DNA from: an uncultured Ulvibacter sp.
Lineage (GTDB): Bacteria > Bacteroidota > Bacteroidia > Flavobacteriales > Flavobacteriaceae
Direction: 5' to 3'
DNA length: 64,000 nt
Assembly (NCBI GenBank): GCA_938041335.1
Contig: CALIAF010000009.1
Coordinates: 1-64,000 of the forward strand
Both the position numbers and the translations under genes were made by a program. This document shows, piece after piece, positions 9,901 to 18,822 of the stretch; position 1 is the stretch's first letter, and every line of letters starts with the position of its first letter. A model generated the notes under the pieces. That model was not told where the DNA came from and ran no database searches. It saw only the letters and a list, made by a program, of their open reading frames with translations.

Positions 9901-11362
9901 AAGTTTAACAAAGAGTAAAATAACTATTGAACCTACTGGTATTACTGATGTAAAGTATCAAACCAAAGGTAGACTGTCTGGGAACGCTACACATTCAAAT
10001 TTTTTAGACTGGGCACTAAATCTCAGAATAGATGCACCAGAAAGATTACTAACCCTAGATAAACCGCCAGAAGAGGATGCGTTATATTATGGAACAGCAT
10101 TTATAAGTGGTAACGCAACTATTGTCGGGCCTGTGCAGGAGTTAGTAATTGATGTAGCCGCAACAACAGAAGAAGGAACCACCTTCAAAATTCCTATTTC
10201 AGAAACAGAATCAATAGGTGATGATTCTTTTGTACGATTTTTATCGCCAGAAGAAAAAGAAGCACGTATTAGTGGGGCAGTTGTAGAGATTGAAGAAGTA
10301 AAAGGCTTAACACTCAACTTCGAACTCGACATAAATCAAAACGCAGAAGTAGAAGTAGTTGTAGATCAAACCAACGGAAGTACCTTAACAGGACGTGGAG
10401 CCGGGATTCTATTAATTGAGATTAATACCCTAGGTAAGTTCAATATGTGGGGGGATTTCTTGGTTATAAGTGGGAATTTTGACTTTAGATATGGAGGCCT
10501 AATCCAGCGTAATATAGAAGTAGAACCGGGCGGAAGTATCAATTGGGATGGAAAACCAGAAAAAGCGAGGCTTGATTTAAGAGCGATTTATAAAACCACG
10601 GCAAATCCGTCTATATTGTTGGATAATCCTACCGTGAATAGAAAGATACCTGTTGAGGTGGTTGTAGATCTGCTAGGAGAACTTAGCCAGCCAGAATTGA
10701 AGTTTGATATTATATTCCCACGAGTGAGTTCTATTGTGCGCAGTGAGCTTGAATACAAGTTGCAAAATGAAGAACAACGCCAGAACCAAGCATTGTTTTT
10801 AGTGGCTTCAAACTCTTTTGTAAATGATGAGTTTGCGGGTGCTGGTGGCATAGGGGGTAATCTATTAGCAGATCAAGTGTCAAGTATAGTGGGCGATTTA
10901 TTATCTGATAAAGATGGTAAATTTGGTTTTGCAATAGACTATAAAACGGGTCAAAACTCTCCAACGGCTCAAACAGCAGATGAGCTAGGAATATCCATCA
11001 CAACTAAAATTACAGAGAAGTTATTAATCAATGGAACACTAGGAGTACCTATTGGAGATGTTAACGACACTGCTGTTGCTGGCGAAGTAGAAGTACAATG
11101 GCTTATGAATGAAGACGGTAGCTTACGCATGAACTTTTTTAACCGCCAAGCAGATATCCAGTTTATTGGAGAAGATCAGATTTTTGAGCAAGGTCTCGGT
11201 ATGTCTTATACCGTAGATTTTAATACCTTTAAGGAACTCGTTTTTAGACTTTTTAATAAAAAATTGTCTCTAGAAAAACAGAAAGAAGAAGAACTACCGG
11301 CTGTGCCAGACGATAGTAAGTTTAATGATACCTTCGGAAATGTGCCGGATGACGAAGAGTAA
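6956..11362 (+). CDS. tamB: TamB-family translocation/assembly protein
   Basis: A 1468-residue AsmA/TamB-type protein: one N-terminal membrane anchor (residues 1-18), a long run of repetitive beta-strand segments, and the C-terminal DUF490/TamB domain from about 1050 (GRGAGILLIEINTLGKFNMW, then NFDFRYGGLIQRN). Such proteins form periplasm-spanning lipid-binding grooves linking inner and outer membranes and act in envelope biogenesis or phospholipid transport. The ATG at 6956 sits at the start of the hydrophobic segment. The frame remains open upstream with several lysines (codons encoding AIKKLGKILVRIF), so the true start may be a non-ATG codon some 10-15 codons earlier. It is divergent from tsaD. 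Confidence 0.93.
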   Translation: MVIVVLIILLVIILSIPAVQTKIAKRVTDNLNETYDVDIHIDRIGLNWRGEIDVRDVYIADHHQDTLIFAKELQADVLDFQNLLNDNFGFGSIVLKKAKLRYKTYKDEESDNLYIFSQKFNTGKTPTNVFVLFADHLELIDSEVYITDENLESPEILMLDGVNLNADHFTVEDIDVTADINSMSLSAQRGFTIQDLQTHFSYTNKAMKLEDLTLLTENSKLKGGLIFNYGEDGMKDFMNGVDIDATFDNSELATNDLNAFYNEFGPNQKLYVDGKFDGTLNNFRFRNARISSGETRVRGDFIIKDLISTDRDYSIQANNHYITTSYYDLRRFMPRLIGENLPEELKPLGNFQFIGNTQITTAKLKSKSNLQSAIGNALVDLEMGKINDFEHATYTGKIKVDNFNLGKLTETASLGVVSADLIVKGSGFSQKSVNTAITGTVSSFDFKGYSYKNIAVTGNLKDPVFNGDLTIDDPNLILDFKGIVDVSKAFNQFDFEADVTYAELNKLNLIKRDSVSIFAGRLLVDMDGTTIDNARGTINLKETFYQNERDDYYFDDFNIVSTFEGEKRTLEVNSPDIIDGSISGVFKIEDIPNLFKNGIGKIYANYIPQEVTSDQYIDYKFTVYNKIVELFVPALSLGENTKIDGSVSSDETKFNLNFKSPEILLYKNYLGNVTVQVDNNNPLYNTYIEIDSVYTGVYDLKDVAIINKTINDTLYLQSEFAGGKTKKDIFNLALYHTINPEGKSVVGFSKSDIRYNDNIWHVNKENNKQNKIVFDANFKRIQINEIKLSHNDELIEFGGEIRDSTYKDLQVRFSDVDVGNLVPKVDSLRLDGNITGRLNFVQKGGAYFPDSNVRINDVVINETAFGDLTLDVQGNEDLTNYRINTTLVNNDVKSINAVGEIDVSGSTPQIDLNVGLNDFNMKAFSPFGGDVITDIRGLVSGNAKVKGNYKSPDINGRLSLANSGLMIPYLNTDFDIENNTILSLTKSKITIEPTGITDVKYQTKGRLSGNATHSNFLDWALNLRIDAPERLLTLDKPPEEDALYYGTAFISGNATIVGPVQELVIDVAATTEEGTTFKIPISETESIGDDSFVRFLSPEEKEARISGAVVEIEEVKGLTLNFELDINQNAEVEVVVDQTNGSTLTGRGAGILLIEINTLGKFNMWGDFLVISGNFDFRYGGLIQRNIEVEPGGSINWDGKPEKARLDLRAIYKTTANPSILLDNPTVNRKIPVEVVVDLLGELSQPELKFDIIFPRVSSIVRSELEYKLQNEEQRQNQALFLVASNSFVNDEFAGAGGIGGNLLADQVSSIVGDLLSDKDGKFGFAIDYKTGQNSPTAQTADELGISITTKITEKLLINGTLGVPIGDVNDTAVAGEVEVQWLMNEDGSLRMNFFNRQADIQFIGEDQIFEQGLGMSYTVDFNTFKELVFRLFNKKLSLEKQKEEELPAVPDDSKFNDTFGNVPDDEE
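11332..11341 (-). repeat. ATTTCCGAAG motif (one of 16 copies in the window)
   Basis: A representative of the over-represented 9-mer TTTCCGAAG. Plus-orientation 9-mers lie at 11947, 21252, 25210, 27742, 36597, 41472, 47248, 55871, 57805 and 59812. Minus-orientation copies start at 11332, 21581, 25605, 28919, 42952 and 45346. Twelve of the 16 have the preceding A. Codon frames differ among copies, so the conservation is at DNA level. Confidence 0.7.
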
Positions 11363-11452
11363 GACCGGTATGACTATTTGCTCCACGCAAACATTCCAGG
11401 TTCATAGGTAAAGTTCATTCTAATACAAGCGTAGCGTATTAAAAACTACTCA

Positions 11453-11833
11453 CTACCTAGAGGCTATTACAGAAATCTCAACATTCACATATTTAGGCAG
11501 GTTTGCGACCTCTACAGTCTCTCGTGCCGGTGCTGTTTCATCTGTAAAGTAGGTGCCGTATATTGAGTTGATATTAGCAAATTGCCCCATATCTTTTACA
11601 AAAATGCTGGCCTTTAATACATTATCAAAATTCATGTCTGCAGCTTTAAGTACCGCTTTCAGGTTTTCCATCACAAGTGTTGTTTCTTCTTCAATACTAC
11701 CTTTAAAGAGTACTCCTGTTTTTGGGTCAATTGCTATCTGACCAGATGTGTAAAGCATATCACCATTAAGTACTGCTTGGTTGTAAGGCCCAATAGGGGC
11801 TGGGGCATTTGGAGTTGATATAATTTTTTTCAT
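11453..11833 (-). CDS. ridA: RidA family enamine/imine deaminase
   Basis: A 126-residue YjgF/YER057c/UK114-fold protein. RidA hydrolyses reactive 2-aminoacrylate-type enamines released by PLP enzymes. Diagnostic elements are the N-terminal PAPIGPYNQAV, SGQIAIDPKTG, and the C-terminal PARETVEVANLPK with the carboxylate-binding arginine and the VEISVIA strand. The length is exactly that of the family. It follows lptD on the same strand across 127 bp that contains a copy of the ATTTCCGAAG motif. Confidence 0.94.
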   Translation of the reverse strand: MKKIISTPNAPAPIGPYNQAVLNGDMLYTSGQIAIDPKTGVLFKGSIEEETTLVMENLKAVLKAADMNFDNVLKASIFVKDMGQFANINSIYGTYFTDETAPARETVEVANLPKYVNVEISVIASR

Positions 11834-11960
11834 AATTAGTGTATTTGATTTTCGTGTTATGGTGTAAAACTAATTAAATTGACTTGCCATTTCGAACTTG
11901 ATTCGGAATCTTAGCCACCCCATCGCAATCAATAATTTAACTCACATTTCCGAAGTAAAA

Positions 11961-14660
11961 CTATAGATTACGATCTGGAATTCTGCGTTTGTCATATTTG
12001 ATATCACTTAAAATACTACTCTTAATACCAATAAAGAAGAACCAAGAGGTGTTGATGCTTCCTATAGGTGTCCAATTAAAACTCATTTGCCAACTCTCTA
12101 AATCGCGCTGAAAACGAAACTGGGTCAATGTAACTCCTTTATTCTTAAAATCATACCCAGAAGAAACTCCAACACGCCATCTTGGTGAAAGCTCTAGATT
12201 TGAGCTAAACATTAAAGATTGAGATGATATTTCGTCCTGACGTCTTGTGTTTGAATAGGTCATGGTATATGCCAGACGTAAATCCCAAGGAATATTAAAG
12301 TTATAAAAGTCAGTATTCTCATACTCAGATTGATTTTCAGACTCAAAAATATCACCATCTATCTGGCTTGTAGATTCTCCAAATAAATCATCCTGCCTAC
12401 CACCATTTCTAAAGGTCTCGCTGTCTTCAGGATCATTATTGTTAGTAGTATTCTGAAAATCTTCACTAGAAAAAGAATAGTTAAGGCTTATATTTCCTCC
12501 AGTCAATCTAAATAGACTACCGCCATTGTTAATGTTAAACATTTCAATGGGTGTATTGCTATTGTCTAAAGCATATGGATTTAAAGTCCCTCTAAAGTTT
12601 ATATCCAGTCTCTCTACAATAGGTATACTACCACTCACATTTAAAGGGCTTATTTTTAACGAGTCACCGGCTACATTATAGGCAGTAGAAAAATTAAGAT
12701 TATTAAGCAGTGTTATTTTTTTCGCTTCTGTCACGGTGGTATCCTTAGACGTTACCTTTGCTTCCAGTGTGTTACTTAACGAGAGCCCAATATTACTGCT
12801 AAAAATTCTACTTGGGGCTCCATAAAGGGTGTTTTCAAACCTAGAGTATTGCACAATTTCATTAGAAGCGGCTTCATCTGCTGTTGCGGGTACTGGGACT
12901 TCATACGAATCATAAAACTGATCAAAAGCCGGATTGATATTATAACTTATAGATGGACGCATTACATGCCGTATACCTTGTATTTTTTTATCCTCACCTC
13001 GATTAAAAGTACCATAAACTGTAGTACCTAGACTCGTAGAAAAATTATACGTACGATAACTGTCAAAACCTGGTATCGTATCTTCAATTACACCTCCAAC
13101 ACCATCTTCTACTTGTGTGTCATACCTTCTGCTAATAGTTTTTAATAACCAAGTCTCTTGATAATTAGTACTCATGGTAGCACTCAAATAATCAAGAATT
13201 TTAAAGTTTGTGGCTATCGGTATACTATGTCGTGCCCCAATTTGTGCACCTCTAAACATTTCTGGTTTGAAGAACAAGGAGTCTACCGTGCTTATTCTGT
13301 TTTCTGCAGTGACATTGTACTGTACGTTAATATTGTCAATAATTCCTTTTTTTGTACCTACTTTAGGGGCAAAAGGATAAATACGAGCTATACTACCATT
13401 AAAGTTTGGCAGCGACATATTTATTGTCTCTGTTTGCGTATTTTGAGAATGTGTAGCCGCCACACTAATATTTACCTGCGGTTCTACTTCAAAGGTTTTA
13501 GAATAGGATATAGAAGAACTTAAGGTGTTTACGAGTGCACTCGCATTATTTGTTTGATTTTGTGATTGCTGAAAATACCGACTACTCCCTAAGTTGACAT
13601 TTGCAGAAAAACGAGATGTAGGATTTACTTTTGCATCTTGAGTATGACTCCATCTTATATTATAAATAGCACTTTGGCTAAAATCATCAAAGCCACGCTC
13701 ACTTTCAATATTGTTTTCATAACGTAAACTAAGATTACCACTAAACTTATATCGCAATGCATAGCTAGTCTCTGCTCTTATTCCATAACTTCCGTTGGTA
13801 TAATAATCACCTAATAAGGTAAGATCTAGATAATCACTTAATGCAAAATAGTAGCCTCCGTTTTGAAATGAAAACCCGCGACTGTTATCACCTACTGTAG
13901 GCAGTATAAAACCAGACGCCCTATCATTAGTCATCGGGAAGTAAGCAAAAGGCAGTGCAATAGGAGTAGGGACATCTGCGATATACATATTAGTAAGGCC
14001 TGTCACTACTTTTTTACCAGGAACAAATTTAGCTCTACGAGTAAAAAAATAATATTCTGGATCATCAATGTTCTCAGAAGTGGTAAACTTTACATTCTTT
14101 AAAAAGATAACAGAATCATTATGTTTTTTAGTAACCTCTGCAATGACGTTAAAACCACTTTGCTGAGTACGCGAATTATAAATAATTGCTTTTTCTGAAA
14201 TATTATTAAACCGCAAAGAATCTGGACGTACCTCATTCGCACCTTGAACAAAAATAGGCTTTTGCAGATATACACCAGAGCTGTCTATACCTCTGGCATA
14301 AATTTCATTCGTGTTATAATCTAGAATAATTTCTCCAGCATCAATACGCGTGTCACCATAAATTACATATGCCTTATTATACAAATAGGCGCGATTATTC
14401 TTTTTGTCTAAATACACATAGTCCTCACCATAATATTCCATGATATGCTTTAGGTCTTCTTTAGGTCTTATGGTGTCAACTACTTTTACATCAGTTTCTG
14501 GGGTGGGTGTCTTAGAATCTTCCGTTGGGGTTGTTGTTGGGTTTTCTTCTGCTGGAAGGTTTATCACTGGATTCACCGCTGGATCTTGCGCATAAAGAGA
14601 TGCGCCACCTAGCTGGAGTATAAAAAATAGAATAACATATAATTGCGTAGGTGTCTGCAA
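11961..14660 (-). CDS. lptD: LPS-assembly protein LptD
   Basis: An 899-residue outer-membrane protein. A signal peptide (residues 1-24, ending LYAQ) is followed by a low-complexity Pro/Thr linker (25-60), an OstA/LptA-like beta-jellyroll domain (EYYGEDYVYLDKKNNRAYLY, DTRIDAGEIILDY, about 73-200) and a long barrel that ends WFFFIGIKSSILSDIKYDKR. LptD with LptE inserts lipopolysaccharide into the outer leaflet. The start is TTG at 14660; an in-frame stop precedes it and no ATG lies near. It is divergent from the amidase; the 237-bp gap between them shows only weak promoter-like sequence (TTACTTTG on the plus strand). Confidence 0.92.
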   Translation of the reverse strand: MQTPTQLYVILFFILQLGGASLYAQDPAVNPVINLPAEENPTTTPTEDSKTPTPETDVKVVDTIRPKEDLKHIMEYYGEDYVYLDKKNNRAYLYNKAYVIYGDTRIDAGEIILDYNTNEIYARGIDSSGVYLQKPIFVQGANEVRPDSLRFNNISEKAIIYNSRTQQSGFNVIAEVTKKHNDSVIFLKNVKFTTSENIDDPEYYFFTRRAKFVPGKKVVTGLTNMYIADVPTPIALPFAYFPMTNDRASGFILPTVGDNSRGFSFQNGGYYFALSDYLDLTLLGDYYTNGSYGIRAETSYALRYKFSGNLSLRYENNIESERGFDDFSQSAIYNIRWSHTQDAKVNPTSRFSANVNLGSSRYFQQSQNQTNNASALVNTLSSSISYSKTFEVEPQVNISVAATHSQNTQTETINMSLPNFNGSIARIYPFAPKVGTKKGIIDNINVQYNVTAENRISTVDSLFFKPEMFRGAQIGARHSIPIATNFKILDYLSATMSTNYQETWLLKTISRRYDTQVEDGVGGVIEDTIPGFDSYRTYNFSTSLGTTVYGTFNRGEDKKIQGIRHVMRPSISYNINPAFDQFYDSYEVPVPATADEAASNEIVQYSRFENTLYGAPSRIFSSNIGLSLSNTLEAKVTSKDTTVTEAKKITLLNNLNFSTAYNVAGDSLKISPLNVSGSIPIVERLDINFRGTLNPYALDNSNTPIEMFNINNGGSLFRLTGGNISLNYSFSSEDFQNTTNNNDPEDSETFRNGGRQDDLFGESTSQIDGDIFESENQSEYENTDFYNFNIPWDLRLAYTMTYSNTRRQDEISSQSLMFSSNLELSPRWRVGVSSGYDFKNKGVTLTQFRFQRDLESWQMSFNWTPIGSINTSWFFFIGIKSSILSDIKYDKRRIPDRNL

Positions 14661-14897
14661 TGGCTTTTAGTGTTTTAGGCACTTTTACTGAACCAAGTTC
14701 AGCATAAATTTTGTTTCCGAAATTTTCTGAGCGTCACATTATTTCTTTACTTTGTATATAAGTAAGAAGATCATTATTGACCATTCTTGGCTCAGTTTTT
14801 GAAAGTTCAAAATTAATCATAATTTTTCGCTTTACTTTTATAAAGTTTAAACAAGTATAATATAAAATAACTGACTAAAAACTTCCGTTATATCCCT

Positions 14898-16040
14898 ATG
14901 AAAACGAAACGAACACTCCTTTTAGTACTTGCGCTCTCAATTGTCTTATCTGCTTTTACTTTTAAAGACGATGGGCAAAGCCATTCTATTTCAGAAACAT
15001 CGCAAAAACAATTTGTGGTAGTACTCGATGCGGGACACGGTGGTACAGATTCGGGTAATTTAGGAAATGGCTACTTCGAAAAAGACATTGTGCTAGATGT
15101 GACCTTACAAGTGGGAAAATTATTAGCGGCTAAGCCAGGTTTTAAAGTGATCTATACCAGAAAAACGGACACATTTAAAACACTTTATGAGCGGGGTCCT
15201 ATTGCAAACGAGGCTGATGCAGATATTTTTGTTTCTATACATTGTGATTCTCACCACACCCAAGCCTATGGCGTTGGTACTTTTGTAATGGGTATTGATA
15301 AATCTGGAAAAAACTTAGAAACTGCCAAAAAAGAAAATGAAGTGATTTTTCTTGAAGAAGATTATCAGGAAACTTATGCAGGTTTTGATCCAAATTCTCC
15401 AGAGTCTTTAATAGCGATGACTATCATACAAGAAGAATACCTAGACCAGAGTATTATGTTAGCAGGCTTAATACAAAATAATATTGTCAACAATTTAAGA
15501 CGTAAAGATCGTCGAGTGAAACAAGCTCCTTTTTGGGTGCTGCACAGTAGCTATATGCCAAGTGTTCTTGTAGAGTTAGGCTTTTTAACCAATAACACAG
15601 AAGGAAAATATATAAATAGTAAGAAGGGCAGACAAGAGATGGCTGCACAGATTACTAAAGGAATTGTAGATTATAAAACAAGCCTAGAGTTAGCAACAAG
15701 CGATTTCCAGAACCCGGTAATCACGCAACAAGAGATTGATGAAGCTCTTAAAGTTTCAGAAAAGAGAATCTATAAAGACATTGATTTTAGAGTTCAAATC
15801 GCAGCATCAGGCAATAGATTAGAAACAAAATCACAAAATTTTAAAGGTCTAAAAGGGGTAGATCGAGTACAAGCAGGTAACCTTTATAAATATTACTACG
15901 GAAATACCTCAGATTACAACGAAATCAAAATATTACAAACTCAGGCCAAAGAGAAAGGCTATGCTACGTGTTTTGTGGTCGCTTATAAAGATGGAAAAAA
16001 GTTAAAACTATCAAAAGTTCTTAACACCGAGGATAAATAG
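14898..16040 (+). CDS. N-acetylmuramoyl-L-alanine amidase
   Basis: A 380-residue zinc amidase of the Amidase_3 (AmiC) family, cleaving the bond between MurNAc and the stem peptide. It has a signal-anchor at 5-21. The catalytic domain starts FVVVLDAGHGGTDSG (first Zn His), has ADIFVSIHCDSHHTQAYG (second His) and VLVELGFLTNNTEG (catalytic Glu). The C-terminal about 85 residues (DFRVQIAASGNRLETK onward) resemble a SPOR-type peptidoglycan-binding module. It leads a plus-strand series with the MCE protein 51 bp downstream. Confidence 0.93.
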   Translation: MKTKRTLLLVLALSIVLSAFTFKDDGQSHSISETSQKQFVVVLDAGHGGTDSGNLGNGYFEKDIVLDVTLQVGKLLAAKPGFKVIYTRKTDTFKTLYERGPIANEADADIFVSIHCDSHHTQAYGVGTFVMGIDKSGKNLETAKKENEVIFLEEDYQETYAGFDPNSPESLIAMTIIQEEYLDQSIMLAGLIQNNIVNNLRRKDRRVKQAPFWVLHSSYMPSVLVELGFLTNNTEGKYINSKKGRQEMAAQITKGIVDYKTSLELATSDFQNPVITQQEIDEALKVSEKRIYKDIDFRVQIAASGNRLETKSQNFKGLKGVDRVQAGNLYKYYYGNTSDYNEIKILQTQAKEKGYATCFVVAYKDGKKLKLSKVLNTEDK

Positions 16041-16091
16041 ACTTTCTTTTAGTGATTTATACTTAAATTTGCTCTAATTAAATGAAGCAGC

Positions 16092-17039
16092 TTGAAACTA
16101 TCTAAAGAAGTAAAAACAGGAATTCTTGCCATTTGTGCGATACTACTATTCATTTTTGGATATAGTTATCTGCAAGGGACTAATCTATTAGAAAAAAACA
16201 GGACCTTTTTCGTAAAGTATGACAATGTAGAAGGGCTTGCCAAATCTGCACCCGTTACCATAAGTGGTCTCGTAGTGGGTAAAGTGACTAATATTGATTT
16301 TGAGGATAAAAAGGGTGGGCTCGTCGTTGAGTTTACCGTTGAGAATGATTTTGATTTTTCTAATAAGAGTTTAGTACGTATTTACAGCAGTGGATTAATA
16401 GGCGGTAAATCGTTAGGAGTATTCCCAGATTATAGTGGGGAAGCCGTTAAAAATGGGGATACCCTTCCTGGAGAGATTGAAGCAGGAATGTTAGACGCAG
16501 TAACATCTCGATTAAAACCTCTTGAGGCTAAGGTAAATACGACGTTAACATCATTAGATTCCCTGTTGCATTCTTTTAATGAAGTGCTCAACCCGCGCAC
16601 GCAGGCTAATCTAGAAGAAACATTAGCCACGCTTAATACAACCACAAAATATTTTAGATCCATTTCAAAGAATATGGATGAGCTACTTGATGGCAACAAA
16701 GAGAAGTTAAGTGCCACTATGACTAACCTTGATGTGACCACAAAAAACTTTGCGAAACTTTCAGATTCTTTAGCTCAGATAAGTCCAGGTGAGATGATCC
16801 GTGAAATGGAAGAGATGACTAAAAAACTCAATGCTATTGTAACCAGTATTGATAATGGTGAAGGTAGTGTAGGTAAATTGCTCAAGGATGAAAAAATGTA
16901 TGACAACCTAGAAGGGGCGTCTAAACAATTAGAAGAATTACTAGAAGATATGAAACTTCACCCCAAGCGTTATGTTCATTTTTCATTATTTGGAAAACGA
17001 GATAAAGGCTATGAGGAGCCAGAAGATCCTAACAAATAA
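16092..17039 (+). CDS. MlaD/MCE family lipid-transport protein
   Basis: A 315-residue protein with one N-terminal membrane segment (8-27) and an MCE domain at about 35-115 (DNVEGLAKSAPVTISGLVVG, with GLIGGKSLGVFPD following), then a long coiled-coil-like helical region. MCE proteins form rings or tubes that move phospholipids between the membranes. The start is TTG at 16092 because the only nearby ATG (16082) is out of frame and stops quickly. It is tandem with the amidase and 3 bp from the Fe-S gene. No MlaE/MlaF partner is in the window. Confidence 0.9.
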   Translation: MKLSKEVKTGILAICAILLFIFGYSYLQGTNLLEKNRTFFVKYDNVEGLAKSAPVTISGLVVGKVTNIDFEDKKGGLVVEFTVENDFDFSNKSLVRIYSSGLIGGKSLGVFPDYSGEAVKNGDTLPGEIEAGMLDAVTSRLKPLEAKVNTTLTSLDSLLHSFNEVLNPRTQANLEETLATLNTTTKYFRSISKNMDELLDGNKEKLSATMTNLDVTTKNFAKLSDSLAQISPGEMIREMEEMTKKLNAIVTSIDNGEGSVGKLLKDEKMYDNLEGASKQLEELLEDMKLHPKRYVHFSLFGKRDKGYEEPEDPNK

Positions 17040-17042
17040 TCT

Positions 17043-18350
17043 ATGCAGTACATACCTAATATCCTTTTTTTACTAGTCCTAGCTTCAGGAATCGGCTATT
17101 TTACATACAACATAAAAAAAGTAATAAGAAACATAAAACTTGGCCTTCCTGTTACTGTATCAGATAAGGGAGAGCGCTGGTCTAATGTGGCTCGTATTGC
17201 CATTGGGCAATCTAAAATGGTGGTACGCCCTGTTTCTGGGGCTTTGCACATTGTTGTTTATCTCGGTTTTATAATCATTAATATAGAAGTATTAGAGATT
17301 ATTATAGATGGCCTTTTTGGCACGCACCGTATTTTCTCCTCTTTTTTAGGCGGATTTTATGGAGTACTCATAGGGACCTTCGAAATTTTAGCCGTTTTAG
17401 TATTTGCCGCTGTGATTATTTTTTGGCTCCGCCGAAATAGTATAAAAATAAAGCGCTTTATGTCATCAGAAATGAAAGGATGGCCTAAAAGTGACGGTAA
17501 CGTCATTCTCTATTTTGAAATGGTCTTAATGGGTTTATTTCTGTTAATGAATGCTACAGATGTTTCTTTTCAGCAAATGGATAGCGGGAATGTCGTGTCG
17601 CAACACATAGCCAGTTGGTTTTCCGGGACCTCAGATGGAACGCTACATCTAATAGAACGATCCGCTTGGTGGATTCATATTATAGGTATTCTCATTTTCC
17701 TAAACTATTTGTACTTTTCAAAGCATTTGCACATCATGTTAGCTTTTCCTAATGTATTCTTCGGAAGTATAACGCCTAAAGGTCAGTTTAAAAATAATGA
17801 AGCGGTAACCAAAGAAGTGAAGATGATGATGGATCCAAACATAGATCCATTTGCAGCCCCACCAGCAGGAGAGGAGCAAGCAGTGCCGGCAAAGTTTGGT
17901 GCCAGCGACGTGATGGATTTAACACAAGTACAATTATTAAACGCATACACGTGTACAGAATGTGGGCGTTGCACTAGCGAATGTCCTGCAAACATTACAG
18001 GTAAAAAACTATCGCCACGTAAAATAATGATGGACACACGTGACCGTCTAGAAGAGGTAGGGAAAAATATTGATGCGAATAAAGGTGTTTTTGTACTAGA
18101 CAACAAACAGTTGTTGGGAGATTACATTACAGCAGAAGAATTGTGGGCGTGTACCAGTTGTAACGCCTGTGTGGAAGCTTGTCCAGTAAGTATAGACCCA
18201 TTATCTATTATTATGGAAATGCGTCAATACCTAGTAATGGAAAAAAGTGCAGCTCCTAATGAGCTAAACGTAACTATGACAAACATAGAAAACAATGGTG
18301 CTCCCTGGCCATTTAATCAACAGGATAGATTGAACTGGAAAAATGAGTAA
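17043..18350 (+). CDS. Membrane-bound (4Fe-4S) oxidoreductase subunit
   Basis: A 435-residue protein with about six transmembrane segments in the first 230 residues, followed by a ferredoxin domain with two 4Fe-4S sets, TCTECGRCTSECP and ACTSCNACVEACP. This is the architecture of heterodisulfide-reductase-related or NarI-like quinone-linked electron carriers. The separate CCG-domain protein at 18823 supplies the missing cysteine-rich subunit, so the two probably act together, with a HAD-like gene between them. The electron donor is unknown. The 3' end overlaps the HAD gene by 8 bp. Confidence 0.87.
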   Translation: MQYIPNILFLLVLASGIGYFTYNIKKVIRNIKLGLPVTVSDKGERWSNVARIAIGQSKMVVRPVSGALHIVVYLGFIIINIEVLEIIIDGLFGTHRIFSSFLGGFYGVLIGTFEILAVLVFAAVIIFWLRRNSIKIKRFMSSEMKGWPKSDGNVILYFEMVLMGLFLLMNATDVSFQQMDSGNVVSQHIASWFSGTSDGTLHLIERSAWWIHIIGILIFLNYLYFSKHLHIMLAFPNVFFGSITPKGQFKNNEAVTKEVKMMMDPNIDPFAAPPAGEEQAVPAKFGASDVMDLTQVQLLNAYTCTECGRCTSECPANITGKKLSPRKIMMDTRDRLEEVGKNIDANKGVFVLDNKQLLGDYITAEELWACTSCNACVEACPVSIDPLSIIMEMRQYLVMEKSAAPNELNVTMTNIENNGAPWPFNQQDRLNWKNE

Positions 18351-18789
18351 AAGTATGAATACAAAGAATGAAAAAAATATGTTGAAGAAGATCCAGGCAG
18401 ATGGTGAGGCAATAAGTCCAGTTCTAGCAGATGGAATTAAGAATTACCTTATTGATATAGACGGCACCATCACAGATGATGTACCCAACGAAGAGCCAGA
18501 ACGTATGGCAACTTGTGCCCCTTTTCCAGACGCATTAAAGACCCTAAACGGTTGGTATGATGAAGGGCACATAATTTGTTTTTTCACATCAAGAACGGAA
18601 GACCATAGAGAGGTGACTACCAATTGGTTACATGAACATGGATTTAAATTTCACAGCCTTTTAATGGGTAAGCCTCGCGGCGGAAATTATCATTGGGTGG
18701 ATAACCATCTAGTAAAAGCCACGCGGTATAAAGGAAAGTTTACAGACCTTGTAGAAAAGGAAGTGACTATTCAAGTGTTTGAAGAGTAA
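18343..18789 (+). CDS. HAD-like phosphatase domain protein
   Basis: A 148-residue protein with the HAD motif I LIDIDGTITDD (nucleophile DxDGT), motif II FFTSRTED and the later GKPRGGNYHWVDNH segment bearing the conserved lysine and acidic positions. Relatives are often labelled phosphoheptose isomerase, but nothing of the SIS fold is visible; a small phosphatase of unknown substrate is the better reading. An in-frame ATG at 18355 is an alternative start. The gene sits between the two Fe-S subunits and overlaps the first, which suggests co-expression without explaining function. Confidence 0.75.
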   Translation: MSKSMNTKNEKNMLKKIQADGEAISPVLADGIKNYLIDIDGTITDDVPNEEPERMATCAPFPDALKTLNGWYDEGHIICFFTSRTEDHREVTTNWLHEHGFKFHSLLMGKPRGGNYHWVDNHLVKATRYKGKFTDLVEKEVTIQVFEE

Positions 18790-18822
18790 TATAATAGAAG
18801 CATCCATTATTAAAAATCAACT

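Noticed and set aside
13158-13523. 121-codon open frame on the plus strand inside lptD
   Set aside because: Antisense shadow of a strong coding gene; cysteine-rich, no family features and no leader.
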